Shown here one piece after another: positions 9,257-17,401 of a stretch of DNA of 40,299 nucleotides. The notes beneath the pieces are model-generated. The model did no database searches, was not told the DNA's origin, and worked only from the letters and a program-made list of their open reading frames with translations. A program made the translations under genes and the position numbers. Origin of the DNA: Aquificales bacterium (GTDB lineage Bacteria > Aquificota > Aquificia > Aquificales > QOAS01); the NCBI GenBank assembly GCA_027036735.1, contig JALWDU010000045.1:1-40299 (forward strand). The letters run 5' to 3'. Position 1 is the first letter of the stretch. Each line of letters opens with the position of its first letter.

Positions 9257-9783
9257 GCTTCTGGTTTACCCTCCTTTTGACGGGATTTTTGGTTGTAGCC
9301 GTCCTCCTGTGGGTGGGTGTTTCCATAATCTCACCCGAGGTGGGTCTCATACTGCTCGCCTCTCTGGCGTTCGGCATGTTCGCCTTCAGGTTGCTGTCGG
9401 CTTACACCCTCGTGATGGCGGTAGCCGACGCCTTTAGGGAGAGGGGAGAAATTAAAGACCTCCAAAAGGTAGCCCAAAAGAGTGGAAAAACGGAAGAGGA
9501 GCTAAAACAAGTTCCCCTTTCGGTGGCGCTGGCGCTCGTTATGGCGGCGCTCGAACCTTACCGCTACACCTACTACTTTGGGTTTGTGATAGTGTTGCTC
9601 TTCGCCTTGGCGGTGAACACCCTGCCGACCTTTGCCGACCTGAAAACCCTAATGGAATCTGTCTTCTGGGGTGCGGCTCTCACCACCTTTATAGTGTGGG
9701 CGTTTGAAACCTTCGCCGAAGCCGCGGTCGCAGAGGTTGCCGAACTAGAGGAAAAACAAAACCCCGCCGAAGGCGGGAAGTGA
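9253..9783 (+). CDS. Uncharacterised ~4-TM membrane protein
   Basis: 176 aa with hydrophobic segments near residues 4-30, 33-57, 105-120 and 137-155; ATGA overlap with upstream CDS. Confidence 0.8.
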   Translation: MSFWFTLLLTGFLVVAVLLWVGVSIISPEVGLILLASLAFGMFAFRLLSAYTLVMAVADAFRERGEIKDLQKVAQKSGKTEEELKQVPLSVALALVMAALEPYRYTYYFGFVIVLLFALAVNTLPTFADLKTLMESVFWGAALTTFIVWAFETFAEAAVAEVAELEEKQNPAEGGK

Positions 9784-9789
9784 TTTTTT
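9763..9789 (+). terminator. Intrinsic terminator overlapping a stop codon (CCCGCC-GAA-GGCGGG ... TTTTTT)
   Basis: Perfect 6-bp stem with GAA triloop (9763-9777), followed by aagtgaTTTTTT. Confidence 0.7.
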
Positions 9790-9791
9790 CA

Positions 9792-10232
9792 CTAACTTTT
9801 CCGATTTTCCTGTCTTTTTAAGAAATCTTTAACGTTAATCACCGCAATATCCGGCGAATAAAAGCCTTTATCGTTGGTAAGTATTAAATCGCACCGCATC
9901 TTTTTAGCCAAAACATATTGGATGGTATCCTCTAAATCCTTAAAATTTGAATCCTGTTTCATAAGCTCTATAGCCCTTTCCACTTCGTGATTTGAAAAGG
10001 GAACTATCGAACACATCTTGGACAATCTTTCGATAAAGACTAAAGCCTCTTTTCCGAACTTTTTCCTTAAGACATAATAAACGGTCGTTATAAGGTCGCA
10101 ACTTGTGTAAATCTCTACATCGCTTTCCAATAATGTTTGGATAGTTTTTATCGAAAACTCCCTTAAAGGTCTGCTTACATCAAAGAGGTCTATAAGAACA
10201 TTGGCGTCTACAAAAATTCTCTTACAGTTCAC
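9792..10232 (-). CDS. PIN-domain ribonuclease toxin (VapC-like)
   Basis: VFVDANVLIDLFD-like start (IFVDANVLIDLFD), central acidic residues, DLEDTIQYVLAKKMRCDLILTNDKGF C-terminal PIN signature. Confidence 0.9.
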   Translation of the reverse strand: MNCKRIFVDANVLIDLFDVSRPLREFSIKTIQTLLESDVEIYTSCDLITTVYYVLRKKFGKEALVFIERLSKMCSIVPFSNHEVERAIELMKQDSNFKDLEDTIQYVLAKKMRCDLILTNDKGFYSPDIAVINVKDFLKRQENRKS

Positions 10233-10479
10233 CTCCCATTTCCTCCTTAATATCCTGAATACGTTTGTTTCCTACAACCCCCCTAAGGTTTTCCGTCATC
10301 TCTACAAGTTCCTTAAAGGCTTTCAATCTCTCTTCCTTTCGGAGCTCTTTAAGTTTTTCCTTCACAAGTTCTTCTATTATTTGGCTCTGACTTTTTTTAA
10401 ACCGTTTGCTCAAAAGTCGAAGGACTCTATCCACTTCGGGAGATACACTTATGGTTTTTCTAACCTTTTTGGTTTTCAT
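10222..10479 (-). CDS. Ribbon-helix-helix antitoxin (partner of the PIN toxin)
   Basis: MKTKKVRKTISVSPEVDRVLRLLSKRFKKSQSQIIEELV: RHH pattern; overlaps start of PIN gene. ORF track extends to 10515, but ATG at 10479 is preferred. Confidence 0.8.
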   Translation of the reverse strand: MKTKKVRKTISVSPEVDRVLRLLSKRFKKSQSQIIEELVKEKLKELRKEERLKAFKELVEMTENLRGVVGNKRIQDIKEEMGGEL

Positions 10480-10527
10480 AAAAAAAATACTTACAAAGGT
10501 GTATGCAAAAATCAACGCATATTAGAC

Positions 10528-10797
10528 CTATTTATAGGCATCCCCACGGGGTGCTATATTCACCACGGCGATAATCCGCTCTTCGGGAAGGATTGCGAAT
10601 ATAACCCTAAAATCTCCAACCTTCAATCGGTAGAAGCCTTTAAGTTTTCCCGTTAGTGGTTTAACATCCCTCCCATATTTGGGATTTTCCACTTCCGATA
10701 ACCCTTTGAGGGCTTCTTTAATTCTCCTTTTGGTAACCGCATCGAGTTTTTTGTATTTCTTTTCCGCAACTTTGGAGAGTTTAATCGTCCAACTCAT
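10528..10797 (-). CDS. RelE/ParE-family toxin
   Basis: MSWTIKLSKVAEKKYKKLDAVTKRRIKEAL...LTGKLKGFYRLKVGDFRVIFAILPEERIIAVVNIAPRGDAYK. Confidence 0.92.
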   Translation of the reverse strand: MSWTIKLSKVAEKKYKKLDAVTKRRIKEALKGLSEVENPKYGRDVKPLTGKLKGFYRLKVGDFRVIFAILPEERIIAVVNIAPRGDAYK

Positions 10798-11023
10798 CTA
10801 AGGTTTTCCCGCCACCCCTTTGTATCTCTTCGAGTCCTTCCTTACACTCTTCCAAAAAACCGGGAATGGATAGAAGTTCGAGAGTCTCCTTATGGCGTTC
10901 GATGTATTCGTCCACCAGTTCGTTGAGAATCTCGTTGATGCTCCTCCTCTCGTAACCCGCTAAGGCGCGCAGGAGGCGGGCTTTCTCCTCGTCGAGGCGC
11001 AAAGTGGTGGCTACCCTTCGCAT
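10781..11023 (-). CDS. RHH-type antitoxin (partner of RelE)
   Basis: MRRVATTLRLDEEKARLLRALAGYERRSINEILNELVDEYIERHKE; overlaps toxin start; ATG at 11023. Confidence 0.82.
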   Translation of the reverse strand: MRRVATTLRLDEEKARLLRALAGYERRSINEILNELVDEYIERHKETLELLSIPGFLEECKEGLEEIQRGGGKTLDELDD

Positions 11024-11062
11024 AACCCTCAAATCTAGTATCATGATGTCATAAAATCAAAC

Positions 11063-11077
11063 CCCGCCGAAGGCGGG
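11063..11077 (-). terminator. Candidate terminator hairpin downstream of tadA
   Basis: CCCGCC-GAA-GGCGGG; on the minus strand followed by GGTTTGATTTT. Confidence 0.55.
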
Positions 11078-11079
11078 CA

Positions 11080-11523
11080 TTAATCCTTCTTTCTCAATTC
11101 TTTAAAGAAATCCCCGAGCAGTTTGGAACACTCTTCGCAGGGGATACGCTCCCAAGGAATTTTATACTCCTCCGCTATAAAAAAACGGCTCACCACCGCC
11201 CCGTGCTTTGGGTTGTAGGCGCCAAAGTAGAGTTTTCTAAACCTCGCCAGGGCTATAGCCCCCGCGCACATGGGACAGGGTTCGAGGGTGACGTATATCT
11301 CGCACTCGCGGAGGGTTTTTATTCCCACCCTTTTGGAGGCTTCGGAAATGGCGAGCATCTCCGCATGGGCGGTTATATCGGACAGTTCTTCCACCCGGTT
11401 GTGGGCTTTTGCAACAACCTCACCCCTTAGGGTTATCACACACCCGACCGGAACCTCCCCCTTTCGGAAAGCCTTTTTCGCCTCCTCCACCGCGAGGGAG
11501 AGGAAATATTCCCTTTCCCCCAT
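11080..11523 (-). CDS. tadA: tRNA(adenine34) deaminase
   Basis: HAEMLAISEASKRVG...VTLEPCPMCAGAIALAR; start MGEREYFLSLAVEEAKKAF at 11523. The longer ORF start would overlap proC. Confidence 0.94.
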   Translation of the reverse strand: MGEREYFLSLAVEEAKKAFRKGEVPVGCVITLRGEVVAKAHNRVEELSDITAHAEMLAISEASKRVGIKTLRECEIYVTLEPCPMCAGAIALARFRKLYFGAYNPKHGAVVSRFFIAEEYKIPWERIPCEECSKLLGDFFKELRKKD

Positions 11524-11541
11524 TAGGTGAGAATAATCCCT

Positions 11542-12339
11542 ATGCAATCTACGGTGGGTTTTATCGGATTCGGAAACATGGCGAGGGCTATAGCCGAAGG
11601 TCTCACCCGCGCCGGATTTCCCAAAGAAAAGATTCTCGCCTCCGTGAGGAGCGAAAAGAGTAGGGAAAAACTCCAAAAGGAGGGGTTTAAAGTCCTTCCC
11701 CCCGAGGAGGTTTTCGAAAAATCCCAAATCCTCTTTTTGGCTACCAAACCCAAAGACCTCCCCGCGGCGGTAAAGCCCTTTAAAGACCTTCCTCAAAAGG
11801 GAGAAAAAATTTTTATTTCGGTCGCCGCGGGTGTTTCCCTCCAAAAGCTCAAAGACCTCTTGGGGGAAGACTCAAAAATAGTCCGCACCATGCCGAACGT
11901 AAACGTCGCCGTCGGCAAGGGGGTGTGGGGGGTCGCCTACTCGGAAAATCTCACCCCCGCGGAGCGGGGAAGGATTAAAGAACTATTGGAAAAAACCGGC
12001 TTGGTGGTGGAGCTGGACGAAAGTCTGATGGACGCCATAACCGCCCTGGCGGGAAGCGCACCCGCCTTTATATCCGAAATAATCGATGCATTCGCCGAGG
12101 CTGGGGTAAAGCTCGGCTTCAAATACCCCGAAGCCCTAAAGATAGCCCTCTACACCTTTACGGGAACACTACAACTTATAGAGGAGAATAACGAACACCC
12201 CATACTGCTTAGGGATAAAGTGACCTCCCCCGCGGGGACTACGATTTACGGACTTTCGAAACTCCACTCGGAAGGGGTAAAGGGAAAACTTATAGAGGTG
12301 ATAGAAGAGGCTTACAAACGGGCGAGGGAATGGGATTAG
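11542..12339 (+). CDS. proC: Pyrroline-5-carboxylate reductase
   Basis: STVGFIGFGNMARAIAEGL; VRTMPNVNVAVGKG; ALAGSAPAFISEIIDAFAEAGVKLG; VTSPAGTTIYGL. Confidence 0.96.
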   Translation: MQSTVGFIGFGNMARAIAEGLTRAGFPKEKILASVRSEKSREKLQKEGFKVLPPEEVFEKSQILFLATKPKDLPAAVKPFKDLPQKGEKIFISVAAGVSLQKLKDLLGEDSKIVRTMPNVNVAVGKGVWGVAYSENLTPAERGRIKELLEKTGLVVELDESLMDAITALAGSAPAFISEIIDAFAEAGVKLGFKYPEALKIALYTFTGTLQLIEENNEHPILLRDKVTSPAGTTIYGLSKLHSEGVKGKLIEVIEEAYKRAREWD

Positions 12340-12938
12340 GACCCCTTTCCCTTACCCTTTTTCTGTAAAAGCTCAACAATCTTTTTATAGACCTTTAAAA
12401 CCCTTTCATCCCTATAGGTGAACTCGCAAGAAATTTCGTTTCGCTCGGGGTTAGCCGAAACCACGTTTGCCCAAAATGTTACGGGCTGTTCCTCATCCGG
12501 CAAAAAAATCTTCAAAAAAACTTTGGAGGATTGGGCAGTTAGCAAACTTTTCGGTATCGGAAATTCGAATTTAATCCTACATCCTCCAAGGGAGAAGTCA
12601 ACCAATTTCCCGTTTAACCCTTTTACAGAAGCTTTAATATTCAAATCTTTTGTTTTCAAACGGGGATAGCGTCTCAGTTCTATCCAACCTTCCTTTATAA
12701 GGAAGGAATAGGTATCCTCCCCTATTTTTTCAATCGGTTTGGTTAAAAAAGAGAATGTTGCTCCTCCACTGTTGAAATAAAATTGATAAAGTTTATCGAA
12801 ATCTATCCTGTATCCGTCCAAAATTTTTGCCTTTAAGGTATTTATTCCAATTTCTATAGGCTTATAAAAAAAAATATGTGTGGGATTATCCGCCTCATGG
12901 GCTATATGAAAGTTCAAAGTAGGTATTTTGTCGGGCAT
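12336..12938 (-). CDS. PilZ-domain (c-di-GMP-binding) protein
   Basis: RRYPRLKTKDLNIKASVKGLNGKLVDFSLGGCRIKFE matches the RxxxR...(D/N)xSxxG PilZ pattern; N-terminal YcgR-like extension. Confidence 0.85.
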   Translation of the reverse strand: MPDKIPTLNFHIAHEADNPTHIFFYKPIEIGINTLKAKILDGYRIDFDKLYQFYFNSGGATFSFLTKPIEKIGEDTYSFLIKEGWIELRRYPRLKTKDLNIKASVKGLNGKLVDFSLGGCRIKFEFPIPKSLLTAQSSKVFLKIFLPDEEQPVTFWANVVSANPERNEISCEFTYRDERVLKVYKKIVELLQKKGKGKGS

Positions 12939-13511
12939 ATCGCAAATTATATTCTACCCCTCCTGGCGGTGTTGTTGCTTCTCCCGAAGGGGGTTTTAAG
13001 GGCTTCGGAAGCCCACCGCGAGGAAGTTAAGGGTTTTCTACCCCAATTGGAGTGTTTTCAGGTCGACTTCACCCAAAGGGGTGTCTTCTGGAACGAGACC
13101 GAAAACTACAACGGGACTCTGACCAAATTGGGAAACCGCCGTTGGGAGATTGTCTACTACACAAATCCGCCCTTTGTGGTGTCGGCGGAGGGCGACTACG
13201 TCGTCTTGGGCTATGTGGGGGAGAAAAAGGAGCGGCTCGACCTCAGGGAATATCCCAACCCCGTTTTGGAGGTTCTCCTCCACCTCGACCGCCCGTGGGA
13301 AATCTTTTCCGTGAAAGCCCTCGGCGGGAACCGATACCTGTTGACCCCAAAGGGTGAGTTGGGGCAGTATGTCCGGAAGGCTATTCTTGAAACCGATGGG
13401 GCGGGTTTTGTCAAACGCCTGGAGGTCTACGGGGGGAGGAACAACTATCTCGTGTTTGAGGTTTTGAAAATAAAACCCTCCTGCGGCGGAAATAAAATAG
13501 GAAAACCCTAA
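12906..13511 (+). CDS. lolA: Outer-membrane lipoprotein carrier protein LolA family
   Basis: Signal-like N-terminus, CFQVDFTQRGVFWNETENYNGTLTKLGNRRWEIVYYTNPPFVVSAEGDYVVLGYV; start could also be 12897. Confidence 0.82.
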   Translation: MKVQSRYFVGHIANYILPLLAVLLLLPKGVLRASEAHREEVKGFLPQLECFQVDFTQRGVFWNETENYNGTLTKLGNRRWEIVYYTNPPFVVSAEGDYVVLGYVGEKKERLDLREYPNPVLEVLLHLDRPWEIFSVKALGGNRYLLTPKGELGQYVRKAILETDGAGFVKRLEVYGGRNNYLVFEVLKIKPSCGGNKIGKP

Positions 13512-13512
13512 T

Positions 13513-14226
13513 ATGGAGAAGCGGGAGAAACTTTACGAGGGAAAGGCTAAGATAGTTTACGCCACCGACGAGCCCGACAAGGTCGTCATCTACTTCAAGG
13601 ACGACACCACCGCCTTCGACGGGGTGAAAAAGGAGGAGATAGGCGGTAAGGGCGTAATAAACAACGCCATTTCCTCGCTCATATTCGAACTGCTAAACAA
13701 AAGGGGGATACCCACCCACTACATAAAGAAACTCTCCGCCCGCGAGATGCTCGCCAAAAGGGTAGAGATTATCCCCGTCGAGGTGGTTGTGAGAAACTTC
13801 GCCTCAGGAAGCTTTACGAGACGCTACGGTATCCCCGAGGGGACTAAATTGGAAAAACCCCTCGTGGAAACCTTCTGGAAAAATGACGAGCTCCACGACC
13901 CGCTGGTGTGCGCCGAGCACATAGAGCTTTTGAAACTCGCCGACCTGCGCGATGTCGAGGAGATGAAGAAAATAGCCCTGCAGGTCAACGAGATACTGAA
14001 AGCCTTCTTCGCCGCCAAAAATATACTGCTGGTCGACTTCAAATTGGAGTTCGGAAAGACACCCGACGGGAAGCTGGTTTTAGCCGACGAGATTTCCCCC
14101 GACAGCTGCCGCCTCTGGGACGCCGAAACCAAAAAGAAACTGGACAAGGACGTCTTTAGGCACGATTTGGGAGACCTAAGGGAGGTTTACAACGAACTCC
14201 TGAAACGCCTTCAGGAGGAGGGTTAA
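13513..14226 (+). CDS. purC: SAICAR synthetase
   Basis: LYEGKAKIVYATDEPDKVVIYFKDDTTAFDGVKKEEI; VVVRNFASGSFTRRYG; LADEISPDSCRLWD. Confidence 0.97.
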   Translation: MEKREKLYEGKAKIVYATDEPDKVVIYFKDDTTAFDGVKKEEIGGKGVINNAISSLIFELLNKRGIPTHYIKKLSAREMLAKRVEIIPVEVVVRNFASGSFTRRYGIPEGTKLEKPLVETFWKNDELHDPLVCAEHIELLKLADLRDVEEMKKIALQVNEILKAFFAAKNILLVDFKLEFGKTPDGKLVLADEISPDSCRLWDAETKKKLDKDVFRHDLGDLREVYNELLKRLQEEG

Positions 14227-14229
14227 CCG

Positions 14230-14249
14230 AAACTCCCTTTGGAGTTTTT
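14230..14249 (+). terminator. Intrinsic terminator after purC
   Basis: AAACTCC-CTTT-GGAGTTT followed by TT. Confidence 0.6.
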
Positions 14250-14338
14250 AAACATTTTTCCTTCAAATGTTCCTTTTCCCTTAGTGGGTAAGTATTTCGG
14301 AACCCCCGCGGTTGGGGATAGGGTTTAATTAACACCTT

Positions 14339-16621
14339 GTGAAGGTCTTCGAAATTCTTCCAAATTCGACCTTTGACGGGAAAAGGGGAAAGGTTGTTTA
14401 CAAACCCTCCTTTGGGAGTGTGAGGGAGGAAGACCTCGTAAGGGTTGAAGAGACCGACCTAAATCTCCCCTTTGAGGTCTTAAACCCCATTCAGAGCGTC
14501 TTTTACAGGCACTATAAAGGTGGGAACGCACTCGTTTCGGCGCCCACCTCCGCCGGGAAGACCGGTATAGCGCTCATCTTCTTCCACAACCGGAGCGGAA
14601 GGATAGTCTACACCGCCCCCACCAAGGCGCTCGTAGGCGAAAAGGCTAGGGAGCTAAAGGCTATATTCGGGGAGGTCGACATAAGGACGGGGGACGTTAT
14701 AGAGGAGTTCAAACCGGTGCGCTCCCGCGTTGTGGTCTCCACCTACGAAAATTTAGCCCTCGCCTTTAGAAACAACGCACCGTGGACTGCCGATATCGAG
14801 GCGGTTGTCGTTGACGAAGTTCACGCCCTCCTGGGAAACCGCGGTCTGGTGGTCGAGGAGATAATTACCGAACTGCTCCTTAGGGGGATAGACACCCTTT
14901 CACTCTCGGCTACCGTCCCCGGTGCGGAGCGGCTCGCCCGCTGGCTGAAGGCGGAGCTCCTTATAAAGAGTTCCTGGCGACCGGTTCCCCTCGAGAGGGA
15001 GATAAGGAGCCTCAAACACTTCAAGGAATGGATAGACCCGAGGGAACTCGAGGAGGTAAAGGCTGACGAGCGCTTTGCCCTAAAAATCCTCACCGCCCTC
15101 TTCGAGCTATCGAAGCCGGACGAAAAGGTTATCGTCTTCGTTCCGAAAAAGACGATTGGCTGGAAGATGCTCGAATACGCCAACCGCGAGAGGCTCGAGA
15201 TTGCCAACAAGACCGCCCCCTTCGAGGTAAAGAGGGAGGGGTGGGAGATAGCCTTTCACAACGCCGACGTGCCGAAGGAGGAGAGGGAGGAGATAGAGCG
15301 GGCTTTCAGGGAGGGGGAACTCAACAAACTGATAGCCACCCAAACGCTCGCCTACGGGGTGAACCTCCCCGCCGACAGGGTGATAATCGGCGTTAGGGGC
15401 TTTAGAAGCCCCTCCAGCGGGGAGTTTGTGATAATTCCCGACGTCCTCGACATACTCCAAGAGGAGGGTAGGGCTGGACGCTTCGGGATTAAGGAAAAGG
15501 GGTATTCCCATATCTTGGTCTACGGTTCCAACCTCTCCCGCGTGGAGGAGAGGTTAAAGAAAGCCCTCGAGGGTGAGTTCGAACCCTACCTCCAGAGGGA
15601 GGTCTCGAAAAACTTCTCCACCCAAGGGTTGGGAGATGAGGCTTTTGGAAAACTCACGCTGTTTCTATTGGTCGCACTCCTCCACAGGGGGGAGAGGTTT
15701 AAGGAATTTCTAAGGGAAACCTTTTCCCTCCGCAGGCTCGCCGACCACCCGGTCGTTGCGGAGGCTCTCGAGTGGCTCCTCGAGAGCGGCTATGCCGACA
15801 GCTCCTTTAAGCTCACCGAAAAGGGGCTCTTTTGCGTAAAAAGTGGAGTCCCCCCTGTAAACTTCGAGGAATACCTCCGCAGAAGGGAATTGCCCCTTCC
15901 CACCCTCGCGAGGATTAGACCCCTCCTATACACCAAGAGGCTCGACGGAATTTTCTACTTCGCCCGTTCGAGGGAGAGGTTTGAGGAAGACCATCGGAAG
16001 GTTTCGGAGATATTAATCCCCTGCGGGGGTGAGTGTTTCGAGGACAACACCGACCAGCTCCTATTTTTCGCCGAGGGCTACACTTTCTACTACCCCAACA
16101 TATCCAACCCGCCGGGCGATTTCTCCTACCTCGGGAGCGATGCCCTGCACCTGCTCAGAACCCTTTTGGAACTGCGCCGTATTGGGGTCGAAAACCTATC
16201 CAACGAAACCCTGCTGAGAATTACCCACTCCCTCAAATACGGGCTAAAAATGGAATTCGCACCCCTGGGGGGGATAAAGGGGATAGGCCACATAAGGGCA
16301 AACCTCCTAAAGGAGCACCTCCAAACGGAGTCTATTAAAGGTTTGGATTTCACCCAAAGGGTTGGGGAACTCCTCGAGGGATACTACGACGAAGGGGTTT
16401 TAAGGGAGGCGCTTACCGAACTTTTAATGGAACTTAGAAATCTCACCGAACCGAGGGCGAGGAGGGAGGCTAATGCCGTTTTGGGGTATCTGAAGAGAAA
16501 CCGAAACTCCCTGCTGGTGGACGACCGGATACTTCGCACCTTCGGGCTGTTCCGATACGGGAGGAACTCCCTCGGTTGGAAGAGGGAGGAACTTTTAAAC
16601 CGCCTGTTGGAGGAAGGTTGA
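14339..16621 (+). CDS. Superfamily 2 DEAD/DEAH helicase, Ski2/Hel308-like
   Basis: LVSAPTSAGKTGIALIFF (motif I), VVDEVHALL (II), LSLSATVPGAERLARWL (III), IATQTLAYGVNLPA (V), LQEEGRAGRFG (VI); GTG start assumed. Confidence 0.88.
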   Translation: MKVFEILPNSTFDGKRGKVVYKPSFGSVREEDLVRVEETDLNLPFEVLNPIQSVFYRHYKGGNALVSAPTSAGKTGIALIFFHNRSGRIVYTAPTKALVGEKARELKAIFGEVDIRTGDVIEEFKPVRSRVVVSTYENLALAFRNNAPWTADIEAVVVDEVHALLGNRGLVVEEIITELLLRGIDTLSLSATVPGAERLARWLKAELLIKSSWRPVPLEREIRSLKHFKEWIDPRELEEVKADERFALKILTALFELSKPDEKVIVFVPKKTIGWKMLEYANRERLEIANKTAPFEVKREGWEIAFHNADVPKEEREEIERAFREGELNKLIATQTLAYGVNLPADRVIIGVRGFRSPSSGEFVIIPDVLDILQEEGRAGRFGIKEKGYSHILVYGSNLSRVEERLKKALEGEFEPYLQREVSKNFSTQGLGDEAFGKLTLFLLVALLHRGERFKEFLRETFSLRRLADHPVVAEALEWLLESGYADSSFKLTEKGLFCVKSGVPPVNFEEYLRRRELPLPTLARIRPLLYTKRLDGIFYFARSRERFEEDHRKVSEILIPCGGECFEDNTDQLLFFAEGYTFYYPNISNPPGDFSYLGSDALHLLRTLLELRRIGVENLSNETLLRITHSLKYGLKMEFAPLGGIKGIGHIRANLLKEHLQTESIKGLDFTQRVGELLEGYYDEGVLREALTELLMELRNLTEPRARREANAVLGYLKRNRNSLLVDDRILRTFGLFRYGRNSLGWKREELLNRLLEEG

Positions 16622-17401
16622 ATGCGCGTTGGCGTCTTCGATTCCGGTCTGGGCGGTCTCACCGTTTTGTCCGCTCTCCTCGAGGTCTCGTCGGGTGTCG
16701 AATTCTTCTATTTGGGCGACACGGCGAGGGTGCCCTACGGGATACGCTCCGCCGAGACGGTGGTAAACTACGCCCTCGAGTGCGCCGCCTTTCTGCACCG
16801 CTTCGACATAGACTTGCTCGTAGTGGCTTGCAACACCGCTTCGGCGAAGGCGACAAAAGCCCTTCGGGAGAGATTTCCCCAAACGGAGGTCTACGAGGTT
16901 ATAACACCCGCGGTGGAGGAGGTGTTAAAACTAAACCCCCCGAGGGTGGGGGTAATAGGGACACCCGCAACGGTGGGAAGTAATGTTTATAAAAACCTCC
17001 TATTGGAGGGAAATCCAAACCTGAAAGTCCTCCAAAGGGCGACCCCCTTGCTCGTTCCCCTCGTGGAGGAGGGGATAACCGAAGGCACCGTTGCGGAGAC
17101 CGTTTTAAGGCACTACCTCGAGGGGTGGAGGGGGGAAATAGATACCCTCTTATTGGGTTGCACCCACTACCCCCTTTTGGAGGAAACGATAAAAAAACTC
17201 TACCCCGGGTGGGGAATCGTAAACAGTGCAAAACCCCTCGCGGGGAAACTCTCGAAACGTCTAACCCTCGGAGGGGAAAACAAAATACGCCTCTTTTTCT
17301 CCGACAGGAGCGCCTTTTTGGAGGAGATGGTTAAGAGAATTCCCCTAAAGGGGAAGTTGGAGGGAGTGGAAGTCTTTAGTTGGGAAGGGGTGATTATTTG
17401 A
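16622..17401 (+). CDS. murI: Glutamate racemase
   Basis: VGVFDSGLGGLTVLSAL; YLGDTARVPYG; VVACNTASA; LLGCTHYPLL. Confidence 0.97.
   Translation: MRVGVFDSGLGGLTVLSALLEVSSGVEFFYLGDTARVPYGIRSAETVVNYALECAAFLHRFDIDLLVVACNTASAKATKALRERFPQTEVYEVITPAVEEVLKLNPPRVGVIGTPATVGSNVYKNLLLEGNPNLKVLQRATPLLVPLVEEGITEGTVAETVLRHYLEGWRGEIDTLLLGCTHYPLLEETIKKLYPGWGIVNSAKPLAGKLSKRLTLGGENKIRLFFSDRSAFLEEMVKRIPLKGKLEGVEVFSWEGVII

Noticed and set aside
11524-11844. N-terminal extension of the tadA ORF to 11844
   Set aside because: Overlaps proC on the opposite strand and precedes the conserved TadA start MGEREYFLSLAVEEAKKAF.
12866-12874. 9-A run in the PilZ gene as a phase-variation switch
   Set aside because: Frame is intact through it and encodes IFFY; no evidence of variation from a single sequence.
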